64,000 nt of DNA, from the NCBI RefSeq assembly GCF_023273875.1, contig NZ_CP096882.1, positions 1,054,001 through 1,118,000 on the forward strand, in the 5' to 3' direction. The position numbers and the translations under genes were made by a program. The DNA is from Pseudarthrobacter sp. SSS035. Lineage in GTDB: Bacteria > Actinomycetota > Actinomycetes > Actinomycetales > Micrococcaceae. Shown here piece by piece: positions 35,003 to 42,409 of this stretch. Positions within the stretch are counted from its first letter, which is position 1, and each line of letters starts with the position of its first letter. The notes below the pieces were generated by a model, which saw nothing but the letters and a program-made list of their open reading frames with translations, ran no database searches and was not told the DNA's origin.

Positions 35003-35515
35003 CTATTTGCCGCCCCGGTGGTGTCCGGCGCCTAGGGACAGTCCGGGTCCCCCGGGCAGTTCCAGGGTCAGATCGATGGCACGGTCCGGCAGCTCGAACA
35101 CGAGCGTGGCGTTGATGCTTTCCCCTTGCCGTGCCTCCGCAGGAGCAGGTGAAAACCAGACCGCTTTCCACTCCCCTGTGCCCAGGGCTGAGACGGCGTA
35201 CTGGGTCGGGTCGAAAGCCAGGCCGTCCTGGTCCATTGCAGTCAGCTCCAGCAGTATGCGGACGCGATGGAGTTCTTCCCCGGGTGGACTGGCGAGCTCC
35301 GAGGACTGGACGGGGGGCACCCAGCCGTCGACCTCGGTAGGAATTACTCCGTGGATTCGTGCGAGTCCGCCGTTGAGGCTGGCTGATGCGCCCAACATGG
35401 CAGGGGGCGTCCGTGGCGCGGCCATCAGGATGCTGGCGATCAGGGTCCCCACGATGGTTAGCAAAATTGCCGGAACAAGTACCTTCGTGCGCTTGTGCAA
35501 TGCTGTCGATGCCAT
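35003..35515 (-). CDS. Membrane-anchored exported protein of unknown function
   Basis: Protein of 170 residues with an uncleaved anchor or signal segment (about 12-32, VLVPAILLTIVGTLIASILMAA) and an extracytoplasmic beta-rich domain. Features include GGLARIHGVIPTEVDGWVPP, a VRILLELTAMDQDGLAFDPTQY strand pair and a His/Gly tail GAGHHRGGK. The family is not recognised; the two-stranded fold and AxFDP-type segment are reminiscent of small exported domains such as DUF4352. CAGGAGA precedes the ATG. It lies 34 bp after the HPt-like gene on the same strand, so the two probably form an operon ahead of the oxidase. Confidence 0.65.
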   Translation of the reverse strand: MASTALHKRTKVLVPAILLTIVGTLIASILMAAPRTPPAMLGASASLNGGLARIHGVIPTEVDGWVPPVQSSELASPPGEELHRVRILLELTAMDQDGLAFDPTQYAVSALGTGEWKAVWFSPAPAEARQGESINATLVFELPDRAIDLTLELPGGPGLSLGAGHHRGGK

Positions 35516-35526
35516 ACCGGCCAGTC

Positions 35527-35565
35527 TCCTGCCGGCTCCTAGGGAATCCCTAGGAGCCGGCAGGA
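35527..35565. promoter_or_regulatory. 39-bp perfect palindrome containing the 17-bp operator
   Basis: Nineteen-base arms flank one central base (35546). The core 35538-35554 is identical to the 17-mer at 18180, and the flanks add CCTGCCGGCT-type arms. It includes the TAG stop of the HPt-like gene (35550-35552) and ends 11 bp before the next ATG, so it could act as an operator, an mRNA hairpin or both. Confidence 0.7.
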
Positions 35566-36071
35566 CAGCCAGCCGATAGGGTCAGCGTTGGAACGAAGAT
35601 CGTCCGCGGTCGCCTAGCTGTGTGGAGGTGAGCCTCGAGAACGAAGGAAGTTTGTACGGCACGTTGTTTGATTCGCTGTAGATGGTCCACCGCGAGCCGG
35701 GGCAGGACAACAGACGGAGCAGCGACGCAGATACCTTCACGTTGGGCCACCTCAAGGCCGTGGGCAAGGGTCGCGAGGCGGCCGGCGCCCACCATCTGGC
35801 TGGCGCTTTTGAGGCTGAGGACCGCATCCATGGCGCCAACCGTATCCCCGGTAGTCAACGCCAGACGCAGACTTTCGATCCTCAGAGGCAAAGCCGTGAT
35901 GAAGTTCTGCACAAACACTCTCCACACTTCGAACTCGTGGAGGTCTTCGCGCAACTTGTCCAGCACTTTATGGTCCAAGAGGGGCTGCGCAGATTCGTCG
36001 AGGTTGGTCGAGGGTGATGTCCCGCCTGCCTGGCAGCAACCCATCTCGTAATGTGGGGTGGTAGTAATCAT
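35550..36071 (-). CDS. HPt-like protein lacking the phospho-accepting His
   Basis: Protein of 173 residues whose middle resembles a histidine phosphotransfer domain: LREDLHEFEVWRVFVQNFITALPLRIESLRLAL, then the segment that normally reads HxLKG. Here it is Leu85-Ser86-Leu87-Lys88-Ser89 followed by ASQMVGAGRLATLAHGLE. The His position is Leu (CTC, one base from CAC). The N-terminus has CC and the C-terminus is basic and unrecognised. The predicted -10 box TACTGT ends 7 nt before the ATG, so the mRNA is probably leaderless. It may be a phosphorylation-independent adaptor; this is inference. Confidence 0.65.
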   Translation of the reverse strand: MITTTPHYEMGCCQAGGTSPSTNLDESAQPLLDHKVLDKLREDLHEFEVWRVFVQNFITALPLRIESLRLALTTGDTVGAMDAVLSLKSASQMVGAGRLATLAHGLEVAQREGICVAAPSVVLPRLAVDHLQRIKQRAVQTSFVLEAHLHTARRPRTIFVPTLTLSAGCPAGS

Positions 36072-36078
36072 GCTTCGG

Positions 36079-36107
36079 ACAGTACGGAGTGGATGTTGGG
36101 GGAACCC
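36079..36107 (-). promoter_or_regulatory. Leaderless promoter of the HPt-like gene
   Basis: On the minus strand, GGGTTCCCCCAACA is followed by TCCACTCCG (9 nt) and the -10 box TACTGT (36079-36084), then 7 nt to the ATG. It is nearly identical to the promoter at 32091-32119. Confidence 0.6.
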
Positions 36108-36220
36108 TGCAGGCCGGCTTGTGGTTTCCTAGCGTGGTCCAACGTCGACCGCACGCCTGGTGTGTACCTGGCCCGGCCGCTCAAGGGACTGGCCTGGCGC
36201 CCTCGCCGCTTCGTTGTTTT

Positions 36221-36712
36221 CTAGGGCACCGTAAGCTCCACCGGCGAAGCTTCCACGGGACCGCCGCACTGGGCCGACACGCCCACCCGCTTCCAGTCCA
36301 GGTCGGCTTCCTTCTCGGCGAGGACCTCGCCCGTGGCAGACAGTGCTTTAGCGGTCACGTGGTCAGGGGAGCTCATGCTGACGGTGAACCGCCAGGTATC
36401 GGCGTCGATCCTTTCAGCGTAGAACGGGGCCATGGTCGGCTGGGCTTCCGGAGTGGGCGAGGCCCTGGCATCCAGCGGTGTTGTCATGACAATGCGCGGT
36501 GCTGCCGTCCCAGGCTCCGGTCGCAACTCCGAACAAGCGCCATCGGCGCACAGCTGCACGGTATCCACACGCGAGACGCCACCCGCCAGTTCAACCGTGA
36601 TGGAGTTGACCCACCCGATGGCCGGACAGACGTTCGAGCAGCCGGCAACCGGGATGCAGACTGCCAACATCAGAACGGCCGGCCGGACAAGGAGCCCCCA
36701 CACTCTTCTCAT
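36221..36712 (-). CDS. Putative lipoprotein of unknown function
   Basis: Predicted lipid-anchored exported protein of 163 residues. The signal peptide ends in lipobox VAGC (Cys25), followed by SNVCPAIGWVNSITVEL. Four further Cys occur, two in QLCADGACSEL, so disulfides are likely. The domain is beta-rich and ends in an Ig-like strand order. I do not recognise the family. It is divergent from the coiled-coil gene and about 150 bp from the HPt-like gene promoter, with no shared motif upstream. Confidence 0.7.
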   Translation of the reverse strand: MRRVWGLLVRPAVLMLAVCIPVAGCSNVCPAIGWVNSITVELAGGVSRVDTVQLCADGACSELRPEPGTAAPRIVMTTPLDARASPTPEAQPTMAPFYAERIDADTWRFTVSMSSPDHVTAKALSATGEVLAEKEADLDWKRVGVSAQCGGPVEASPVELTVP

Positions 36713-36763
36713 GCGGCCAGTCTAGGCGGCATACATGCCCTTCGGCTCAGGAGCCCGCCCCCT

Positions 36764-37759
36764 ATGATGGCGAGCATGGATGACAAGGCGCTGACGGCTA
36801 TCGCGTTCGAACTGTATGCCCTGCCTTTCGAGGAGTTTGTGGCTGCCCGGACCGCCGCAGCCAAGGCAGCCGCCGGTTCCGGGAAGGAGCTCCCGGCTGC
36901 CGTCAAGGCCTTGCCAAAACCGTCAGCGGCGGCCTGGGCCGTCAACATGCTGGCCATCCATGAGCCAGGAGTGCTCGCGCAGCTTTCCGAGCTCGGCCAA
37001 CGCATGCGGTCGGCCCAGGCATCCCTCGACGCCGCCGCCCTCCGGGAACTGGCGCGGGAGCGCCGCACCCTGCTGGGGACCGCCGTCGACACCGCCCGCG
37101 CTGTTGCTGAACGCCAGGGGCGCAGCATCAGCGCCACCATCGCCGCCGACGTCGAGCGGACCCTGCAGGCGATGACCGCCGACGAAGGTGCCACTGCCGC
37201 CGTCCAGAGCGGACTGCTGGTCCAGGCGCTGTCCGCCGACGGCGTGGACACGGTTGATCTCGATGGGGCCGTGGCGGTGCCCGGGGCCGTAGCGGTGCCG
37301 CGCGCCACGCCGCTGGGCCGTCCCAAACAGCCACCGGCCACCGTGCCGGAAGAAGAAGAACGGACGACGGCGGAACCCGGCACGCGCAGACCAGCGGACC
37401 AGCCGCGGCTCAAGGCTGTCCGGGAGACTCCGCGGCCGGCGTCCCCCTCGGCGCTGGAGAAAGCCAAGGCTGCCTTGGGCGAGGCCACGGCAGCCGAAGA
37501 GGAGTTCGCCCGGCTGGCCGCGGACCGGCAAAGTCAACTGGCGGACACGGAGGCCGAAGTCGCGGACCTGACCCGCGAAACACGTGAGCTCCGCGACCGG
37601 CTCAAGGCCGCGGAGGAGCGGCTGGACAGCGCCAGGAAAAACCTGGGCACGGCGGCCGCCGAAGCCAAGCAGGCGGCCCGGGCAGCCGATAAGGCCAAAC
37701 GTTCGGCCATGCTCGCGCAGGAGCGCGTGCTACGCCTGGGCAACACGCGGGACTCATGA
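36764..37759 (+). CDS. Coiled-coil protein of unknown function
   Basis: Cytoplasmic protein of 331 residues. In-frame ATGs occur at 36764, 36767 and 36776; CAGGAG at 36748-36753 favours the first. The N-terminal part (DDKALTAIAFELYALPFEEFVAARTAAA, LPKPSAAAWAVNMLAIHEPGVLAQLSELGQ) is helical and matches a conserved actinobacterial pattern that I cannot name. An Ala/Pro/Glu-rich linker leads to a long C-terminal coiled coil (about 225-325) rich in Ala, Glu, Arg and Lys. No catalytic motif is seen. Confidence 0.7.
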   Translation: MMASMDDKALTAIAFELYALPFEEFVAARTAAAKAAAGSGKELPAAVKALPKPSAAAWAVNMLAIHEPGVLAQLSELGQRMRSAQASLDAAALRELARERRTLLGTAVDTARAVAERQGRSISATIAADVERTLQAMTADEGATAAVQSGLLVQALSADGVDTVDLDGAVAVPGAVAVPRATPLGRPKQPPATVPEEEERTTAEPGTRRPADQPRLKAVRETPRPASPSALEKAKAALGEATAAEEEFARLAADRQSQLADTEAEVADLTRETRELRDRLKAAEERLDSARKNLGTAAAEAKQAARAADKAKRSAMLAQERVLRLGNTRDS

Positions 37760-37795
37760 ACGGTTATTGTCAGACCCCGGTTGCAGACTGGATTT

Positions 37796-37981
37796 ATGGA
37801 AAACCAACTTGCACAGGAATTTCACGTCACGTACTTCGACGCCGATTGTGGCCGGATCCGCAGTGAAATCTTCGACTCACTGAGGGAAGCCGAGCGTTTC
37901 GCCAGCCGGAACTGCGGCACCGAGGAATCGTGGGCCGTCATTGACGCTGTTGCCGTGGGGCAGGCCAGGATCGCCGCCTGA
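37796..37981 (+). CDS. Small conserved-looking protein of unknown function
   Basis: Predicted 61-residue protein from ATG 37796 (MENQLAQEFHVTYFD). It is acidic and contains VTYFDADCGRIRSEIFDSLREAERFASRNC, a beta-beta-alpha arrangement with two Cys. Codon use is like that of its neighbours. It lies 36 bp after the coiled-coil gene on the same strand and may be cotranscribed. No family recognised; the small size lowers confidence. Confidence 0.5.
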   Translation: MENQLAQEFHVTYFDADCGRIRSEIFDSLREAERFASRNCGTEESWAVIDAVAVGQARIAA

Positions 37982-38001
37982 GGCTCAGCCGGAAATACCG
38001 C

Positions 38002-38481
38002 TCAGCCGGAACGGCTTTCGGGCTGGCCGCCGGCGGCGGCATCCTCGGCGAGCCGGCGTTCGGCGTCGGCCACCTGCTCAAAGACTGATTCCGCGCGGCG
38101 GCGCACCGAGGCCGCCCCCACGGGGACGGGACCGACGGCGAGCCGCAGCATGGCGGCTGCCTCGGCAGTGGTGGCCAGTGAATTGCCTGCCTTCGACAGC
38201 GACCGGTGCACACCGGCCAGGTCCCCAGGAATGTCCAGCCCCTCGCTGGGCGAACGTCGCTGGGCCTCGACGCAGACAACACGGACACGTTCCAGAAGCC
38301 CCGCCAGCTCGTTCGCGACTTCCACCAGTTCCGCATAAAGCTGCTCGTCTTCGACACCTTCGAGGACCTGGTGATAGCGGTCCAGGCCACGGTGGAAACG
38401 ATCGTGGGCGCGGCGCCAAAGGCCCTTGCCCAGCTCAGCATCGTCCTTGCGCCCTTGGCGGGCGGCAGTAAAGAATCCCAC
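38002..38481 (-). CDS. Helical protein of unknown function downstream of bpa
   Basis: Helical protein of 159 residues. I place the start at GTG 38481 (GFFTAARQGRKDDAELGKGLW), 8 nt after the bpa stop; the longer upstream reading frame overlaps bpa in another frame and is unlikely. Segments such as HDRFHRGLDRYHQVLEGVEDEQLYAELVEVANELAGLLERVR and AAMLRLAVGPVPVGAASVRRRAESV suggest a helical bundle. The close spacing implies cotranscription with the proteasome activator gene. Function unknown. Confidence 0.7.
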   Translation of the reverse strand: MGFFTAARQGRKDDAELGKGLWRRAHDRFHRGLDRYHQVLEGVEDEQLYAELVEVANELAGLLERVRVVCVEAQRRSPSEGLDIPGDLAGVHRSLSKAGNSLATTAEAAAMLRLAVGPVPVGAASVRRRAESVFEQVADAERRLAEDAAAGGQPESRSG

Positions 38482-38489
38482 GCAGGAAC

Positions 38490-39182
38490 CTAGAGGTACT
38501 GGCCGGGACCGCGGTCCGGGTCCTCCGGCCGGCCTGACGGCACCGGACCGGAATGCTGGCCGGCAGCGGCCCTCTGCGGCTCGCCGTTCTCCCCGATAAC
38601 CACACCAGGGGCGATCATGGTGCCCGGCGGAAGCTGCTTCAGGTGCAGCTGCGAGGCGGCCTGCTCCCGTGCGGCGTGCTGGGCGGCGATGGCCGTCTGG
38701 ATCCCGTGGAAGAGGCCTTCCAGCCACCCCACCAGCTGCGCCTGGGCGATCCGAAGCTCGGCGTCGGACGGTGTGGTGTTCTCCGGGAAGGGCAGGCTGA
38801 TCCGTTCCAGTTCTTCAACGAGCTCCGGTGCCAGCCCGTCCTCCAGCTCCTTGATGGAACGTTCGTGGATCTCGGCCAGGCGTTCGCGCGCGGCGTCGTC
38901 CAGTGGAGCCGACTTAACCTCCGCCAGGAGCTGCCGGATCATGGTGCCGATCCGCATGACTTTCGCAGGCTCGTCCACAAGGTCCTGCAGGTTGCTGCCC
39001 TTGGCCTTGCCCCCGAGTGACGTGCTCGACGCCGCCGGGCCGGTTGTGACCGGGCCAGCAGCACCGGGGCCAGTGCCGGCTCCAGCCGGGCTGGCCGCAG
39101 CCGGCACGGCCGTTTCGCCGTTGTCGAGGGTCCTGCCCTCAACGGGGACATCATCAGGCTGAGTGTCTGTCGGATCGCTCAT
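38490..39182 (-). CDS. bpa: Bacterial proteasome activator Bpa/PafE
   Basis: ATP-independent 20S proteasome activator (DUF2587 family) of 230 residues. The N-terminal 60 residues are low complexity. The conserved helical core is at about 62-185: LQDLVDEPAKVMRIGTMIRQLLAEVKSAPLDDAARERLAEIHERSIKELE and LVGWLEGLFHGIQTAIAAQHAAREQA. The C-terminus is GQYL, the motif that docks into the proteasome alpha ring. In mycobacteria this protein forms dodecameric rings that feed unfolded proteins to the 20S core. Confidence 0.92.
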   Translation of the reverse strand: MSDPTDTQPDDVPVEGRTLDNGETAVPAAASPAGAGTGPGAAGPVTTGPAASSTSLGGKAKGSNLQDLVDEPAKVMRIGTMIRQLLAEVKSAPLDDAARERLAEIHERSIKELEDGLAPELVEELERISLPFPENTTPSDAELRIAQAQLVGWLEGLFHGIQTAIAAQHAAREQAASQLHLKQLPPGTMIAPGVVIGENGEPQRAAAGQHSGPVPSGRPEDPDRGPGQYL

Positions 39183-39281
39183 GCGTTCATACTCTCACGA
39201 GCGGAGGACGGACAGCCCAGTCGATGAAGCGGCCCGGCAGATGAAGCCGGCCAGCCGACGAAGGCTGGCCGGCCGTCAGCG

Positions 39282-39485
39282 TCAGCAGCACCGGCCCTGC
39301 GGGTTGGAGTCCTGGCGGTCCGTCCGGTCCCGCCAGAACTCGCGTTCCGTCAGCGGTGGCTCCCCATGTCCGGCGGCGTGGTGGTGGTCCAGGTACTTGG
39401 CGTACGCATCAGCACCGAGCACGCCGCCGAGGTACCGGGCGAAACCCCGGAACCCTGTTGCCACCGCGGCCAGACCGGTGCTCAT
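39282..39485 (-). CDS. YbdD/YjiX-family small protein (CstA partner)
   Basis: Small protein of 67 residues in the DUF466 family, starting at ATG 39485 and overlapping the cstA stop by a few nt. The conserved signature ARYLGGVLGADAYAKYLDHHHAAGHGEPPLTEREFWRDR is complete. Members are encoded beside CstA/BtsT pyruvate transporters and are needed for their activity in E. coli. The C-terminal tail ends in GRCC. Confidence 0.9.
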   Translation of the reverse strand: MSTGLAAVATGFRGFARYLGGVLGADAYAKYLDHHHAAGHGEPPLTEREFWRDRTDRQDSNPQGRCC

Positions 39486-41785
39486 TTGTGGTGACCTGCC
39501 CTTTCGAAGCGCAAATCGGCCGGCAGCTTGTTCCACTCGGCCTCCAGCTCACGTTCCGCGGGTGTGGGGATCAGCCCGGCGGGCGCGAAGACCTTCGAGG
39601 GCCGGGCCTCGTCCTCGTTGTCAACGTTCGGCAACCCAGCGGAATGATTGCGGAAGGCCTTGATGGTGGCCACCAGTGCCATGGCGATGACGATAATGCT
39701 GAGCACCACAAAGATGACGGACAGCCAGCCCTGGATCGCGGTGTTGCGCACCACGGCTTCCATAGCGACAACACTCTTGGCTGAGCCGAACTCCGTCTTG
39801 CCGTCGGCGAGCGCCTTGCTGAAGGCGGCATTGTTGGCAAAGTAGCCGACGGCCGGCGTGGACGAGAAGATCTTCTGATAGCTCGCGGTGATAGTCACCA
39901 CGGCGGCGAACGCCAGCGGTACAGCCACGATCCAGAGGTATTTGAAGCTCCCCCGCTTGGCGACGATGGCCAGGCACACGGACAGCGCGATCGCGGCCAG
40001 CAGCTGGTTGGCGATGCCGAACAACGGGAACAGCGTGTTGATGCCACCCAGCGGATCGGTCACGCCCATGAGCAGCACGGCACCCCAGGCGGCCACCATA
40101 ACGGCGGTGCACAGCCAGGCTCCCGGACGCCACGAGTGCTCCTTGAACTTCGGGATGAAGTTGCCGATGGAATCCTGCAGCATAAAGCGCGCCACGCGTG
40201 TACCGGCGTCCACTGCGGTGAGGATAAACAGCGCCTCGAACATGATGGCGAAGTGGTACCAGAACGCCATCAGGGCCGTGCCGCCGATGAACTGCTGCAT
40301 GATGTGGGCGAGGCCCACGGCAAGTGTGGGCGCGCCGCCGGTCCGGGACACAATGCTTTGCTCCCCGACGTTGGCTGCCGTCTCCGCGAGCATGGCCGGG
40401 CTGACGTTGACCCCGGACAGGCCAAGGCTGTTGACCCAGGCGGCCGCGGTTTCCACCGTGCCGCCGGTCAGGGCGGCCGGGGCGTTCATGGCGAAGTAGA
40501 GCCCGCGGTCGATGGAGATGGCCGCGACCAGCGCCATGATGGCCACAAACGACTCCATCAGCATGCCGCCGTACCCGATGAAGCGGGTCTGGCGTTCCTT
40601 CTCGATCAGTTTCGGGGTAGTGCCCGAGGAGATCAGGGCATGGAAGCCGGATAGCGCCCCGCAGGCAATGGTGACAAACAGGAACGGGAACAGGGCACCG
40701 GGGAAGACCGGCCCGTTGTCCCTGCTGGCGAACTCGCTGAAGGCCGGGACAGTGATCTCCGGGCGGACCACGATGATGGCCAGTGCCAGCATCACGATCA
40801 CGCCGATCTTCATAAACGTGGAGAGGTAATCGCGGGGGGCCAGGAGCAGCCAGACCGGAAGGATCGCGGCGATGAAGCCGTAGACAATGAGGCCCCAGGC
40901 AATGGTCACCTTGTCCAGGGTGAAGAACGCGGAGCCCCATTCGGTCTCCGCCACCAGGCCGCCGCCGATGATGGCGGCCATCAGCAGCACAAAGCCGATC
41001 AGGGAGACTTCCATGATCTTGCCCGGCCGGATGTAGCGCAGGTAGACGCCCATAAACAGCGCAATCGGGATGGTCATACCCACCGAGAACACGCCCCACG
41101 GGCTTTCGCCCAGGGCGTTAACGACGACGAGCGCGAGGATCGCCACGATGATCACCATGATGAGCAGCGTGGCGATCAGTGCTGCCGTGCCGCCGATGAC
41201 GCCCAGTTCTTCGCGGGCCATCTGGCCGAGGGAACGGCCGCCGCGGCGCATGGAGAAGAACATCACCAGGTAGTCCTGGACGGCACCTGCGAGCACAACG
41301 CCGATGATGATCCAGATGGTGCCGGGGAGGTAGCCCATCTGGGCCGCGATGATGGGTCCGACCAGCGGGCCGGCACCCGCGATGGCGGCGAAGTGGTGGC
41401 CGAACAGCACGTTGCGGTCCGTGCGGACATAGTCCTTGCCGTCAGCCTTGTATTCCGCCGGCGTGGCGCGGCGGTCATCCGGCTTGGTGATGAGGCGTTC
41501 GATCACCTTGGAGTAGAAGCGGTAACCGATCAGGTAGGTACAGACCGAGGCAAAAACGAACCAGATCGCATTGACGGTTTCACCCCGGACGATGGCCAGC
41601 ATGAACCAGGCGACGCCGCCCAGCAGTGCGATGGCTGCCCACAGGGCGATCTTGGCCGGGGTCCATTTCTTGTCCTCAGCCTCGCGGACGGCCTCATCCA
41701 CTGCCGTTGGCGGAAGCTTCGGATCCGCGGTCAATGGGCCGCTTCCTTTCCCTGCACGTACCGGTTCGTCAGGCCTGCTGGCCAT
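39482..41785 (-). CDS. cstA: Carbon starvation protein A (pyruvate/peptide transporter)
   Basis: Large membrane transporter of 767 residues in the CstA family, which imports pyruvate and possibly peptides under carbon limitation. A 50-residue hydrophilic N-terminus precedes about 16 membrane segments. Family motifs include LFGHHFAAIAGAGPLVGPIIAAQMGYLPGTIWI, VQDYLVMFFSMRRGGRSLGQMAREE and GTALMAFWYHFAIMFEALFILTAVDAGTRVARFMLQD. AAGGAGGAGAC lies directly before the ATG. The gene is coupled to ybdD by a short overlap. Confidence 0.93.
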   Translation of the reverse strand: MASRPDEPVRAGKGSGPLTADPKLPPTAVDEAVREAEDKKWTPAKIALWAAIALLGGVAWFMLAIVRGETVNAIWFVFASVCTYLIGYRFYSKVIERLITKPDDRRATPAEYKADGKDYVRTDRNVLFGHHFAAIAGAGPLVGPIIAAQMGYLPGTIWIIIGVVLAGAVQDYLVMFFSMRRGGRSLGQMAREELGVIGGTAALIATLLIMVIIVAILALVVVNALGESPWGVFSVGMTIPIALFMGVYLRYIRPGKIMEVSLIGFVLLMAAIIGGGLVAETEWGSAFFTLDKVTIAWGLIVYGFIAAILPVWLLLAPRDYLSTFMKIGVIVMLALAIIVVRPEITVPAFSEFASRDNGPVFPGALFPFLFVTIACGALSGFHALISSGTTPKLIEKERQTRFIGYGGMLMESFVAIMALVAAISIDRGLYFAMNAPAALTGGTVETAAAWVNSLGLSGVNVSPAMLAETAANVGEQSIVSRTGGAPTLAVGLAHIMQQFIGGTALMAFWYHFAIMFEALFILTAVDAGTRVARFMLQDSIGNFIPKFKEHSWRPGAWLCTAVMVAAWGAVLLMGVTDPLGGINTLFPLFGIANQLLAAIALSVCLAIVAKRGSFKYLWIVAVPLAFAAVVTITASYQKIFSSTPAVGYFANNAAFSKALADGKTEFGSAKSVVAMEAVVRNTAIQGWLSVIFVVLSIIVIAMALVATIKAFRNHSAGLPNVDNEDEARPSKVFAPAGLIPTPAERELEAEWNKLPADLRFERAGHHK

Positions 41786-41920
41786 GTCTCCTCCTTGAGA
41801 ATTGGTGCTTCAGTGAGTTGCTCAAAGGCACCCTACCAACGCCGCACCAACGAGGAGGCGGCATTCTGCCCGCGCCGTGTGTCATTGCGGTGAACGGCGG
41901 GCGGGAGGCGCCGAGCGCAC

Positions 41921-41954
41921 AAAAGCCCCCGTTCAGGGTTTCCTGGACGGAGGC
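41921..41954 (-). terminator. Intrinsic terminator after the DUF1540 gene
   Basis: Arms 41925-41937 and 41942-41954 pair with two imperfect positions and are followed on the minus strand by TTTTGTG. It lies 32 bp past the DUF1540 stop. The rest of 41786-41985 shows nothing else. Confidence 0.65.
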
Positions 41955-41985
41955 CTTGGTGACTAATCCCGGGCGGGAGCCGTGG

Positions 41986-42270
41986 CTACGCGTGTGCGTA
42001 AGTGAGGCAGTCCGCGTTGTCAGCGCCGGGGCCCACATGGACTTCGGAGGCGTTGCACATCAGGTGGTCGTTGTGGATGCACTCGGAGCGCTGGCAGGCT
42101 CCGACATCCGCCAGGACCTTGGGCAGCCCGCCGTGTGTGCCGGTGTCGATAAACGTGGCGCAGCTGGCGTGGTCTTTGCTTCCGCCAACCGTGATGGCGT
42201 GGGCCGTACAGCCTTCGTGGTCATTAAACGAGCAACGGGTAACACTGCAATCGGCAACATGTGTTGTCAT
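41986..42270 (-). CDS. DUF1540 metal-binding protein, two repeats
   Basis: Cytoplasmic protein of 94 residues from ATG 42270, preceded by GAGGAACC. It consists of two DUF1540 units: VADCSVTRCSFNDHEGCTAHAITVGG with DHASCATF, and VGACQRSECIHNDHLMCNASEVHVGP with NADCLTY. Each has the Cx3-4C-x6-7-C-x15-17-C pattern of a small zinc-binding module. The function of the family is unknown. It is monocistronic by its own terminator. Confidence 0.88.
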   Translation of the reverse strand: MTTHVADCSVTRCSFNDHEGCTAHAITVGGSKDHASCATFIDTGTHGGLPKVLADVGACQRSECIHNDHLMCNASEVHVGPGADNADCLTYAHA

Positions 42271-42409
42271 AAGAGGTTCCTCCGTACTTCGGCCGTCCGG
42301 GACGGACGGCGTCCTGGGTCCCACCGTAGGCCTGTTGGACCCAATCAAAAAGACCCAACTGTGTGACCTAATTCCGGTGCTCCCCCGCTCAGCTGCCCCG
42401 GCAGACCCC

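Noticed and set aside
36089..36763. N-terminal extension of the coiled-coil protein
   Set aside because: The region overlaps the divergent lipoprotein gene, and a ribosome site supports ATG 36764.
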